NCBI RefSeq assembly: GCF_937981295.1
Contig: NZ_CALJPC010000001.1
Location: 1-64,000 of the forward strand
Direction: 5' to 3'
DNA: 64,000 nucleotides
Source of the DNA: an uncultured Campylobacter sp.
Lineage (GTDB): Bacteria > Campylobacterota > Campylobacteria > Campylobacterales > Campylobacteraceae
The notes beneath the pieces were generated by a model. That model was not told the origin of the DNA. It did no database searches and saw only the letters and a program-made list of their open reading frames with translations. Position numbers and translations under genes: made by a program. This document shows, in pieces, positions 8,545 through 16,592 of this stretch. How positions within the stretch are numbered: the stretch's first letter is position 1; every line of letters begins with the position of its first letter.

Positions 8545-8773
8545 ACTTTGCTTGCTCGCTTTTGGGCGTATTTTTCGCGCTAGGAAAGGCTAGGACCTTA
8601 AAGCTTTGCTTCCTATCCAAAAAGCTTATTGTGATAACGTCGCCGATTTTAAGCTCTTTGGCGGGCTTTGCTACCGCGCCGTTTACGGCTACGACGCCGC
8701 TTTTGCACATATCTTCGCTGATGGCACGCCGCTTAGTGATATTTACTGCGTTTAAAAATTTATCGATTCTCAT
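8528..8773 (-). CDS. S4-domain RNA-binding protein (Hsp15/RqcP-like)
   Basis: This 81-residue protein is almost only an S4 fold: MRIDKFLNAVNITKRRAISEDMCKSG-VVAVNGAVAKPAKELKIGDVITI. Stand-alone S4 proteins of this size include Hsp15 and RqcP, which act on stalled 50S-peptidyl-tRNA complexes. That role is known for the family and only inferred here. The gene is first in the operon with tsaE and lptB and divergent from argG, with 88 bp between the two start codons. Confidence 0.8.
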   Translation of the reverse strand: MRIDKFLNAVNITKRRAISEDMCKSGVVAVNGAVAKPAKELKIGDVITISFLDRKQSFKVLAFPSAKNTPKSEQAKYVQEL

Positions 8774-8826
8774 GGGCGTGAGTTTAGCGACATTTGCCTT
8801 AAAAGCAACTATTAAACTATTTTTGG

Positions 8827-8855
8827 TAGAATTTCGCCAAATTTTACGTAAAGGA
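8827..8855 (+). promoter_or_regulatory. argG promoter -10 and ribosome site
   Basis: TAGAAT at 8827-8832 is followed by AAAGGA at 8850-8855 before the ATG at 8862. These fix the argG start, since the open frame extends about 100 codons further upstream without a ribosome site and runs opposite to the S4 gene. Confidence 0.65.
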
Positions 8856-8861
8856 TTTGAG

Positions 8862-10082
8862 ATGGCAAAAGATGTAAAAAAGGTCGTTTTGGCGTATTCC
8901 GGAGGACTAGATACTAGTATTATTTTAAAGTGGCTCGGCGATACTTACGGCTGCGATGTGGTGACTTTCACCGCAGATATCGGTCAGAATGAGGATTTGG
9001 AGCCTATCAAAAACAAAGCTGTGAAACTGGGCATCAAAAAGGAAAATATCTTCGTAGAGGATCTGCGCGAGGAATTTGTGCGCGATTACGTATTTCCGAT
9101 GTTTCGTGCAAATGCCGTCTATGAGGGCGAGTATCTTTTGGGCACGTCGATCGCGCGCCCGCTGATCGCTAAAAAGCTAGTCGAGATCGCGAAAAAAACC
9201 GGCGCGGACGCCGTAAGCCACGGCGCGACCGGTAAGGGCAACGATCAAGTCCGCTTCGAGCTTGGCGCATACGCGCTAAATCCCGATATTAAGGTGATTG
9301 CGCCGTGGAGGTTGTGGGATCTGAACTCTCGCGAGAAGCTACTTGCTTACGCTAAGAAAAACGGCATTGATATCGCTTCAAAGCCGGGCAAATCGCCGTA
9401 TTCAATGGATGCTAACATCCTTCATATCTCCTACGAGGGCTTGGTGCTGGAAGATCCCGCTCATGCGCCTGAGGAGGATATGTGGCGATGGACCGTGAGC
9501 CCTAAAAATGCGCCTGATAAGAGCGAGATCATCGAGATCGAATATAAACACGGCGATCCCGTAAAGCTAAACGGCAAGGCGCTTAAGCCGCATGAGATGC
9601 TAGCAGCGCTTAACGAGCTCGGCGCTAAAAACGGCATCGGCAGACTTGATCTTGTAGAAAATCGCTACGTCGGTATGAAGAGCCGCGGCTGCTACGAAAC
9701 TCCGGGCGGCACGATCATGCTAAAGGCTCACCGCGCGATCGAGAGCATCACGCTAGATCGCGGCGCGGCGCATCTAAAAGACGATCTGATGCCGCGCTAC
9801 GCCGAGCTCATCTACAACGGCTTTTGGTTCAGCCCGGAGCGCTTGCTGCTTCAGGAGCTGATAAATAAATCCCAAGAGCACGTAAACGGTAAGGTTAAGC
9901 TCGAGCTTTATAAGGGCAACGTGACCGTTCTAGGCAGGGAAAGCAAGAGCGATAGCTTGTTTAATACAGATTTTGTGACGTTTGAAGAGGATAAGGTTTT
10001 CAATCAAAAGGACGGCGACGGATTTATCAAGCTAAGCGCGCTAAGATTTATCATCGCGGGTAAGAACGGACGCAAGCTTTAG
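8862..10082 (+). CDS. argG: Argininosuccinate synthase
   Basis: This 406-residue cytoplasmic enzyme joins citrulline and aspartate with ATP in arginine synthesis. The PP-loop AYSGGLDTS stands at residues 10-18, and the family blocks GNDQVRFE, SPYSMDANILHISYEGL and KSRGCYETPGGTI are all present. The chosen ATG gives the usual family length and has AAAGGATTTGAG in front. It is monocistronic or read into rplI past the stem-loop at 10163-10220. Confidence 0.95.
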   Translation: MAKDVKKVVLAYSGGLDTSIILKWLGDTYGCDVVTFTADIGQNEDLEPIKNKAVKLGIKKENIFVEDLREEFVRDYVFPMFRANAVYEGEYLLGTSIARPLIAKKLVEIAKKTGADAVSHGATGKGNDQVRFELGAYALNPDIKVIAPWRLWDLNSREKLLAYAKKNGIDIASKPGKSPYSMDANILHISYEGLVLEDPAHAPEEDMWRWTVSPKNAPDKSEIIEIEYKHGDPVKLNGKALKPHEMLAALNELGAKNGIGRLDLVENRYVGMKSRGCYETPGGTIMLKAHRAIESITLDRGAAHLKDDLMPRYAELIYNGFWFSPERLLLQELINKSQEHVNGKVKLELYKGNVTVLGRESKSDSLFNTDFVTFEEDKVFNQKDGDGFIKLSALRFIIAGKNGRKL

Positions 10083-10162
10083 CTGAAATTTTGCCTCATA
10101 GCGGCAAGGCGCGCAGGCGGATTTCGCAAAACGAAATTTTAAAATTTATCGAAAAAGTAGCG

Positions 10163-10220
10163 AGCGGCTGCGGGCAGGTTTCATGAAATTTCACTAAATT
10201 TCAGATCCGCCCGCGCCGCT
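10163..10220 (+). promoter_or_regulatory. Strong stem-loop between argG and rplI
   Basis: AGCGGC-T-GCGGGC (10163-10175) pairs fully with GCCCGC-GCCGCT (10209-10220), giving 12 bp with one bulged T around a 33-base loop. It is followed by TATAAAATTTTG rather than a pure T-run. It could be an imperfect terminator for argG, or a leader element of the rplI-hslV-hslU operon. Confidence 0.55.
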
Positions 10221-10264
10221 TATAAAATTTTGTAAATTTAAAGCTAAATTTAAAAGGATAATGG

Positions 10265-10708
10265 ATGAAAGTATTACTAATAAAAGACGTTAAGGGGCTC
10301 GGAAAGGCGGGCGAGGTAAAGGAGGTCAAGGATGGCTACGGCAATAACTTCCTAATCGGCAAAGGTTACGCCAAAGCCGCTACGACGGAGGTTTTGCGTA
10401 AATTTGAAGCGGATAAGAAAAAGCAAGCCGAGCTAGAAAAATACGAGGTCGCAAGCTTGCAAAAACTGGCCGAGGAGCTAGCTAAGATCCGCGTAAAGAT
10501 CGTAAAGCAGACGGGCGAGAGCGGCGCGCTTTTCGGCTCGGTGACCAAAGATGAGATCGCAACCGCGATAAAAGAGCAAAAAGGGATTGAAATCGATAAG
10601 AAAATTTTAGAGACCGAAGCCATCAAAACGACCGGGATTTACGACGTAAATGCCAAGCTAAAGCACGGCATAAGCGCTAAATTTGAGATAGAGGTGGCTA
10701 GTGTTTGA
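10265..10708 (+). CDS. rplI: 50S ribosomal protein L9
   Basis: The 147-residue protein has the L9 start MKVLLIKDVKGLGKAGEVKEVKDGYGNNFLI, which binds 23S rRNA, a long connecting helix (residues about 45-75) and a C-terminal domain with GALFGSVT. AAAGGATA precedes the ATG. It overlaps hslV by 8 bp and so starts a three-gene operon linking a ribosomal protein to the HslUV protease. Confidence 0.95.
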   Translation: MKVLLIKDVKGLGKAGEVKEVKDGYGNNFLIGKGYAKAATTEVLRKFEADKKKQAELEKYEVASLQKLAEELAKIRVKIVKQTGESGALFGSVTKDEIATAIKEQKGIEIDKKILETEAIKTTGIYDVNAKLKHGISAKFEIEVASV

Positions 10709-11249
10709 AGCGACTACCATTTTAGCTTACAAAGGCGCGAAGGGCTCCGTCATCGGCGGCGACGGGCAGGTTACGTTCGGAAACACCGTCTTGAAGGGCA
10801 ATGCGACTAAAATTCGAAAGATCGGCAAAGAGGGTAACGTCTTGGCGGGCTTTGCGGGCAGCACTGCCGATGCATTTAATCTTTTTGATATGTTTGAGAA
10901 GTGCTTAGATGGCGCAAAGGGCGATCTTTTAAGGGCGGTGATAGAATTTAGCAAGCAGTGGCGCAAGGATAAGTATCTGCGAAAGCTCGAAGCGATGATG
11001 CTGGTGCTGGACCGCAAAAATATCTTTCTGCTTAGCGGCACGGGCGACGTGGTAGAGCCGGATGACGGCAAGATCGCGGCGATCGGAAGCGGCGGGAATT
11101 ACGCTCTTAGCGCAGCGCGAGCTTTGGATAAATTTGCAAGCCTAGACGAGGAAGCGCTCGTAAAGCAAAGCCTTAAAATCGCGGGTGAGATTTGCATTTA
11201 CACGAACGAAAACATCAAAACATACGTAATTTGGGACGAAAAGAGATGA
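10701..11249 (+). CDS. hslV: ATP-dependent protease peptidase subunit HslV
   Basis: A proteasome-beta-like peptidase of 182 residues that forms a double ring capped by HslU. The start is GTG at 10701, inside the end of rplI. The N-terminus MFEATTILAYKG has a few residues before the TT pair; in HslV the catalytic threonine is exposed by processing, so T5 or T6 should become residue 1. GDGQVTFG, GFAGSTADAF and AIGSGGNYALSAARAL are family blocks. It overlaps the hslU start by 4 bp (ATGA). Confidence 0.95.
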   Translation: MFEATTILAYKGAKGSVIGGDGQVTFGNTVLKGNATKIRKIGKEGNVLAGFAGSTADAFNLFDMFEKCLDGAKGDLLRAVIEFSKQWRKDKYLRKLEAMMLVLDRKNIFLLSGTGDVVEPDDGKIAAIGSGGNYALSAARALDKFASLDEEALVKQSLKIAGEICIYTNENIKTYVIWDEKR

Positions 11250-12565
11250 TGACGCCAAAGCAGATTGTAGAGAAACTAGATGAATATATAATCGGGCAAA
11301 ATAGCGCCAAACGCACGATAGCGGTGGCTTTGCGAAACCGCTACCGCAGAATGGCGCTTGAAGATGAGATGAAGAATGAGGTGATGCCTAAAAACATCCT
11401 GATGATCGGCTCTACCGGCGTGGGTAAGACCGAGATCGCGCGCAGGCTTTCGAAGATGTTCGGACTTCCTTTTATCAAAGTCGAGGCGAGCAAATATACT
11501 GAAGTAGGCTTCGTGGGGCGCGACGTAGAGAGCATGGTGCGCGATCTGGCCGCTGCGTCGGTAAATTTAGTGCGCGGCGAGGAATTTGAAAAAAACAAAG
11601 ACAAGATCGATGATTACATCAAGCGTAAAATTTTAGAAAAAGTCCTTCCGCCGCTTCCGCGCGGAGCGAGCGAGGAGAAGGTCGCAGATTACGAAAAAAG
11701 CTACGAAAAGATGGCAGCCAAGCTTGAGCGCGGCGATCTGGATGATCTTAGTATCGAGATTGAAGTGAGCGAAAACGCGCTTGAATCAAATCCGAATTTA
11801 CCGCCCGAGATGGCGAATATGCAGGAAAGCTTCATCAAAGTAATCGGAATTTCGACGCGCAAAAGTAAAAAAGAGATGAAGGTAAAAGACGCCAAAGTTG
11901 CCCTTAAAAGCGAGGCTAGCGAGAAGGTCCTCGATATGGAGAGCATCAAGGCCGAAGCCGTTAGGCGCGCGCAAAACGAGGGCATTATCTTTATCGATGA
12001 GATCGATAAGGTGGCGGTCTCAAGCGGCAATAGCGGCAGGCAGGATCCGAGCAAAGAGGGCGTGCAGCGCGATCTGCTTCCGATCGTGGAGGGCAGTAGC
12101 GTAAGCACGAAATTCGGCAATATCGACACCGATCACATCCTTTTTATCGCCGCGGGCGCCTTTCATATCAGCAAGCCGAGCGATCTCATACCCGAACTTC
12201 AGGGGCGCTTCCCGCTTCGCGTCGAGCTTGACAGCTTGGACGAGGCGGCGCTGTGTGAAATTTTAACGAAGCCAAAAAATTCGCTTCTTAAGCAGTACTC
12301 GGCGCTTTTAAAGACCGAGGGCGTGGAGCTAGAGTTTAGCGAGGACGGGGTCAAGGCGATCGCGAAATTTGCGGCGAGTACGAACGAAAAAGTCGAAGAC
12401 ATCGGCGCTAGAAGGCTACATACGATAATGGAAAAGGTGCTTGAGGATATCAGCTTCAAAGCGGATAAGTTTAAAGGGCAAAAGATCGTCGTGGATGAAA
12501 AGCTCGTAAGCGAAAAGCTCGCAGACATCGCAAGCGACGAGGATCTAGTGAAATACATTTTATAA
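11246..12565 (+). CDS. hslU: HslU, AAA+ unfoldase of the HslUV protease
   Basis: A 439-residue ClpX-type unfoldase that feeds substrates to HslV. Start: ATG at 11246 (a second ATG follows at 11249), overlapping the hslV stop. It contains the N-terminal TPKQIVEKLDEYIIGQ, Walker A GSTGVGKT at 55-62, a variable I-domain (about 110-235), Walker B IIFIDEIDKV and the C-terminal sensor-2 region GARRLHTIMEKVLEDI. The last residues DLVKYIL resemble the HslU tail that inserts into HslV. Confidence 0.95.
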   Translation: MMTPKQIVEKLDEYIIGQNSAKRTIAVALRNRYRRMALEDEMKNEVMPKNILMIGSTGVGKTEIARRLSKMFGLPFIKVEASKYTEVGFVGRDVESMVRDLAAASVNLVRGEEFEKNKDKIDDYIKRKILEKVLPPLPRGASEEKVADYEKSYEKMAAKLERGDLDDLSIEIEVSENALESNPNLPPEMANMQESFIKVIGISTRKSKKEMKVKDAKVALKSEASEKVLDMESIKAEAVRRAQNEGIIFIDEIDKVAVSSGNSGRQDPSKEGVQRDLLPIVEGSSVSTKFGNIDTDHILFIAAGAFHISKPSDLIPELQGRFPLRVELDSLDEAALCEILTKPKNSLLKQYSALLKTEGVELEFSEDGVKAIAKFAASTNEKVEDIGARRLHTIMEKVLEDISFKADKFKGQKIVVDEKLVSEKLADIASDEDLVKYIL

Positions 12566-13058
12566 GGCGGCGCGGTAGCTGCTCTTAGAATTCTGCAGAG
12601 TCGCGGAATTTTGCGCTTTTGAAATTTGCAAAGCGTTAGAATTTTAGGTTTGAGATTTGGCGAAATTTTAAAAATGCGCAGAATTTAATCCTTTTAAATT
12701 TGGCGATACTTTGAAATTTTAAGTCTGTAAAATTTCAGGAATGATCTAAATTTTATGCAGTGCTGACTATATATAATGTCGGCGTGGGATAAAATTTAAA
12801 ATTTCGTAGATAATTTACGAAGTTGCAGGATTCGCGGCTCGCGAGATTTAAAGTGGATAGAATTCTGCGCCGAGGGGAGCGGAATTTAGCGCTACCGTGC
12901 AGCTTGAAATTTTAAAATTTCACTTTCTTGCGCGGCGTTGGAATTTTAAAATTCCGACGCTCGTGTGGAGCCTGCCTGCACAAAACGAGATTTTAAAATT
13001 TACCCGCAAGGGCTTAGCGCTGCGGTTGCAAGATAAAATTTATAAATTTAAGGAAAAT
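12566..13058. other. Gene-free gap before era, rich in RAATTY motifs
   Basis: No gene is visible. The open frame of era runs about 54 codons into this gap but has no ribosome site and its composition is that of the GAATTTTAAAATT filler. Many AAATTT and GAATTT hexamers occur (for example near 12610-12730 and 12900-13010). Confidence 0.5.
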
Positions 13059-13928
13059 ATGAAAAGCGGATTTGTAACGCTCATCGGGCGGACGAATGCG
13101 GGCAAGAGCTCGCTGCTAAACTATCTCTGCGGCGAGAAAATTTCGCTCGTCTCACACAAGATCAATGCCACGCGCCGCAAGATTAACGGCATCGCGATGA
13201 ACGGCGCAGATCAGGTGATTTTCACGGACACGCCGGGGCTGCACGAAAGCGCCAAGCTGATGAATAAGCTGATGGTCGAAGTGGCGCTCGGGGCGATTGA
13301 AGGCTGCGATTTGGTGTTGTTTTTGGCGCCGGTGCACGACGATACCTCAGAATACGAGAAATTTTTAAATTTAAACGCAGGCACCAAACACATCGTGATT
13401 TTAACTAAAATTGACGAAGCAAACGACGAAAAGATCGTGCAGCGACTCCTGCAATATCAAAAATTTACCGATAAATTCGAAGCGATAATCCCCGTTAGCA
13501 TCAAAAAAAAGGTCTATAAAAAGCAGGTTTTGGACGAAATTTGTAAAATTTTGCCCGAGCATGAGTATTTTTACGACCCCGAAATTTTAAGCGCGACCAA
13601 CGAGCGCGAAATTTATCGCGACTTCATACTTGAGGCGATCTTTGAGAGTATGAGTGACGAGATCCCGTATTGCAGCGACGTCGTGATGGAAAAAGTGGTG
13701 GAAAAACCTGGTCTAACCTCGGTGTATGCGCGGATCATAACGGACAGCAATTCACACAAAGAGATGTTGATCGGAAAAAACGGCGAGGCGATCAAGCGGA
13801 TCGGAATTCGAGCCAAAAAGTTAATTTCAAATTTTTCTAAGGTCAAAATTTACTTAAAATTAACAGTTTTTGTAAAAAAAAGCTGGAAAAATGACGAATT
13901 TAGGGTAAAAACCGATTTTATCTATTGA
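13059..13928 (+). CDS. era: GTPase Era
   Basis: A 289-residue GTPase that binds the 3' end of 16S rRNA and helps 30S maturation. G1 GRTNAGKSS is at 10-18, G3 DTPGLHE near 58, G4 TKID near 119, and the C-terminal KH domain has GKNGEAIKRIG near 245-255. The ATG at 13059 has AAGGAAAAT in front and gives the normal Era length. Its TGA stop lies inside the TTGACA box of the downstream competence operon. Confidence 0.93.
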   Translation: MKSGFVTLIGRTNAGKSSLLNYLCGEKISLVSHKINATRRKINGIAMNGADQVIFTDTPGLHESAKLMNKLMVEVALGAIEGCDLVLFLAPVHDDTSEYEKFLNLNAGTKHIVILTKIDEANDEKIVQRLLQYQKFTDKFEAIIPVSIKKKVYKKQVLDEICKILPEHEYFYDPEILSATNEREIYRDFILEAIFESMSDEIPYCSDVVMEKVVEKPGLTSVYARIITDSNSHKEMLIGKNGEAIKRIGIRAKKLISNFSKVKIYLKLTVFVKKSWKNDEFRVKTDFIY

Positions 13929-13953
13929 CATTTTATTTTATTTCTATTAGTAT
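13925..13953 (+). promoter_or_regulatory. Promoter of the cts competence operon
   Basis: TTGACA (13925-13930), a 17-bp spacer and TAGTAT (13948-13953) form a good sigma70 promoter. It would start transcription near 13960, about 30 bases before the first gene. The era stop codon (13926-13928) is part of the -35 box. Confidence 0.6.
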
Positions 13954-13990
13954 TAGCAGCGTAGAAAATTTCATTTGGAAGTGGAGTGTT

Positions 13991-15511
13991 ATGGCAAAGA
14001 ATAGTAAAAATGCTAGTTCGATTGTTGCGATCAACAAAGTCACGCAAACCATATTCGGTCTAAGTGAGAATGAAGTTTTCGAGCACGACTTCTCAAAAGC
14101 GAATCGTGCGAAGGAAACTTACGTCTCATATATTCCGTATAAGGATATAATGACTGCGACGGTCGAGATAAGCAGATCGGTAGAGGACGCGGATCTTTTA
14201 GATGCGATCGTCGTTAAGGTGTATGAGGAGCTGGGGCTTGACACCGCTTTGGATTACAAAATCACCTATAGTGAGGTAATAGGCGCTGGCGGCGATGATA
14301 GAATTTTCAACGTCTTTGTCGTAGATAATGCCAAACTCACTTCAGAATTCGATGCGATCGCCGCTAGGACGAACTACATCGACTATGTGGCTATGGCTCC
14401 GTTTTTATACGAGGGCTTGTATAATAGAGGTGTCCTAACTCGCGACGGAATCGATTGCTTCATCTACTTGCAACGCGACGATGCGTTTTTGGTAGTGTAT
14501 CAAAACGGCGAATATTTTCAATCTCGTCAAGTAAGATACAACCTAAAATTTTTGCATGAAAAATATGTCGAGCTAGTCGGTAGCAGGGTCGATGAAGAGA
14601 GCTTTTATAGACTGCTCTCCAAACAGGGAGTAAATTTAGAAAATCCGACCGAACGCGATTATATGATCCAAATTTTTGACGATATGTTTTACTACATCAA
14701 CGACGTATTGAACGGTATTAGTAAAATTTACAACGTCAATATTCAAAACGTCTATATCGGAACGGATATCGGTAAAATTCCTGCGATCGAGGTTTTTGTA
14801 GAAAATAATCTAAAGCTAAGATACAAGGATTTTAATTTTAACGTTGCAATCAACGCAAAAGATTATCCGCTCACTCAGCTAGATATTTTGATGTTCTTGG
14901 TAGGTCAAGATTATTTAGTTACTAAAGACGACGATCACAACTACTCGCCGTTTATGAGACCTCCGCCTTTGACCCAAAGATCAACCGGCAAGCTGATAGG
15001 CTATATGTTGCTAGGCTGCTTACTTGGGGCTGCGTATCCTGCGTATAACTTCGGCTACGGCTATTATAATAATATGGTAGCTGATGACAAAACTAGCGAA
15101 TATAAAGGTTTAGAGGAAAAGATGGGTCCCGCTAGAGATGAAAGTGCGCGTTTGGATAAAGAGACTAAAGAGGTAAATGCCCAGGCTGCTAAGAGTGGTA
15201 AGGAGCTTAACGACAGGCGCAAACTAATTAATGCCATCTTAGATAAGAAAAATAATTACGCCATGAAGGGTGTTTCTATTTTTGAGCTAACCAATATGGT
15301 CGTTAAAAATAAGGGCAATATGGTTAGGATCGGTGATGAGAATAGGACTCTAACTGTTCAGGTGCGCACCAAAAACGATAAGCAGATGACCGAGCTTTTA
15401 GAGGATATCAGTAAAAAAGAGGTGTATGGCGTGGATACTAAAACAATCGCGCTGCAAGAGGGTAATAAAACCGTCTTTTACGATAGCAACATCAGTGTGG
15501 AGGTTAAATAA
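13991..15511 (+). CDS. PilM/PilN-like fusion protein of the transformation apparatus
   Basis: 506 residues from ATG 13991 (GGAG at 13983-13986; an earlier TTG at 13925 would lie in the promoter). The first 330 residues have no membrane segment and resemble an actin-fold PilM/GspL cytoplasmic domain. A single membrane helix follows near residues 335-360 (GYMLLGCLLGAAYPAYNFGYGY), then a coiled coil (SEYKGLEEKMGPARDE...) and a small C-terminal alpha/beta domain, as in PilN. It probably tethers the cytoplasmic motor to the envelope complex. A membrane protein also follows era in C. jejuni as I recall. It overlaps the next gene by one base. Confidence 0.65.
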   Translation: MAKNSKNASSIVAINKVTQTIFGLSENEVFEHDFSKANRAKETYVSYIPYKDIMTATVEISRSVEDADLLDAIVVKVYEELGLDTALDYKITYSEVIGAGGDDRIFNVFVVDNAKLTSEFDAIAARTNYIDYVAMAPFLYEGLYNRGVLTRDGIDCFIYLQRDDAFLVVYQNGEYFQSRQVRYNLKFLHEKYVELVGSRVDEESFYRLLSKQGVNLENPTERDYMIQIFDDMFYYINDVLNGISKIYNVNIQNVYIGTDIGKIPAIEVFVENNLKLRYKDFNFNVAINAKDYPLTQLDILMFLVGQDYLVTKDDDHNYSPFMRPPPLTQRSTGKLIGYMLLGCLLGAAYPAYNFGYGYYNNMVADDKTSEYKGLEEKMGPARDESARLDKETKEVNAQAAKSGKELNDRRKLINAILDKKNNYAMKGVSIFELTNMVVKNKGNMVRIGDENRTLTVQVRTKNDKQMTELLEDISKKEVYGVDTKTIALQEGNKTVFYDSNISVEVK

Positions 15512-16164
15512 TGAAAAAGAAAAGTTCATTAGATCAACTTGATCAATGGTTTGCCTCCAAGGGAAATAGTGCAAATAACTATTTTTACATAGCTTTATTG
15601 TTTGTAGGTGTGGTAGCTTACTTTATTTTGAGTAACTATGCGGATCCGTATTTAGAAGAGAGCGAGACAAATCTAAGTACTGCCACGACTAAGCTTGAAG
15701 GCGCACAAAGAGAGTATAACGAGTTTTTTGGCGGTGATCCTGATGCTTTTGTTAATAATAAGCGTAATATCCTCAATGGTGCTAAAACCAACCTTAAAAA
15801 TATCAATGATGAGCGTGGGTATCTAGACGGTAAGCTAAAAGAAATTTCAAAGCTTACCTATAATGAAAAGAACTGGGCTAAATTTATGGATAGCCTCTCA
15901 ACGATCGCAGAGAATAACAATATTAAAATTTATGCTATTCACAGCGATAGAAGAGAGCCTAGCATCAAACAAATTTTTCAGCCTGAAGCCTTGCTGGATA
16001 TAGATGTAAAATTTGAAGGAGCATTTTCGAACGTCCTTAGGTATATCAACCTTATCGAACAATCGGAGATGATCGTAGATGTAAATAAGATGGATATCAA
16101 TGCCACTAAAAATGGCAAAATCGGTGGAAGCATCGGTATATCTATCTGGGGAGTAAATTACTAA
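15511..16164 (+). CDS. PilO-like inner-membrane protein
   Basis: This 217-residue protein has a short cytoplasmic start, one membrane helix near residues 25-42 (YFYIALLFVGVVAYFILS), a long coiled-coil stretch (45-115) and a C-terminal ferredoxin-like domain ending FSNVLRYINLIEQSEMIVDV. This is the PilO/GspM architecture. In type IV pilus and type II systems this protein pairs with PilN and PilP to align the inner platform with the secretin. The order here (PilM/N, PilO, PilP, secretin) supports that reading. Confidence 0.65.
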   Translation: MKKKSSLDQLDQWFASKGNSANNYFYIALLFVGVVAYFILSNYADPYLEESETNLSTATTKLEGAQREYNEFFGGDPDAFVNNKRNILNGAKTNLKNINDERGYLDGKLKEISKLTYNEKNWAKFMDSLSTIAENNNIKIYAIHSDRREPSIKQIFQPEALLDIDVKFEGAFSNVLRYINLIEQSEMIVDVNKMDINATKNGKIGGSIGISIWGVNY

Positions 16165-16592
16165 TGAAAAAGTTAATTTTATGCTCTTTGCTACTTTCTA
16201 CTGCTCTATTTGCTGTAGATAATAATCAGACGGTGGCGCCTAGTAATGGAGCCTATAAAGCTAAATACGATGCGATATTCGATGATCTTAGTAAGCCTAG
16301 AGTGGGTCTTAGCGATGAGCAGATAGCTTCTTTGCAGGATCCGTTCTATCCTAAAGAAGCCAATGTGCCTAGAGAAGCTAATCAGCAGGTGGATCTAGGT
16401 TATCAGCTAGTAGGTATTATGGGCGATAAGGTTAAGCTAAACGATAAGTGGTATGGTTTGGGCGAGTATGTAGGCTCATATAAGATCGTGCAAATAACGG
16501 GTAATAGCGTTATTATTACCAACGACGATGAAAATAAAGTCGAACTAACACTAAAACAAGGAAGTCAAAATGTCATTATTACATATAAGTAA
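16164..16592 (+). CDS. PilP/GspC-like periplasmic protein (positional counterpart of CtsR)
   Basis: The 142-residue protein carries a signal peptide (MKKLILCSLLLSTALFA). A disordered linker holds DPFYPKEANVP. The C-terminal beta domain (YQLVGIMGDKVKLNDKWYGLGEYVGSYKIVQI) looks like the PilP/GspC homology region that binds the secretin. It overlaps ctsD by 23 bp. In C. jejuni the gene just before ctsD is ctsR, needed for transformation; I infer the match from position and do not claim sequence identity. Confidence 0.6.
   Translation: MKKLILCSLLLSTALFAVDNNQTVAPSNGAYKAKYDAIFDDLSKPRVGLSDEQIASLQDPFYPKEANVPREANQQVDLGYQLVGIMGDKVKLNDKWYGLGEYVGSYKIVQITGNSVIITNDDENKVELTLKQGSQNVIITYK

Noticed and set aside
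8562..8861. Upstream extension of the argG frame by 100 codons
   Set aside because: It runs antisense over the S4-domain gene, has no ribosome site, and ATG 8862 has one and gives the family length.
12897..13058. 54-codon N-terminal extension of Era
   Set aside because: Composition is that of GAATTTTAAAATT filler, no ribosome site, and ATG 13059 gives the normal Era N-terminus MKSGFVTLIGRTNAGKSS.
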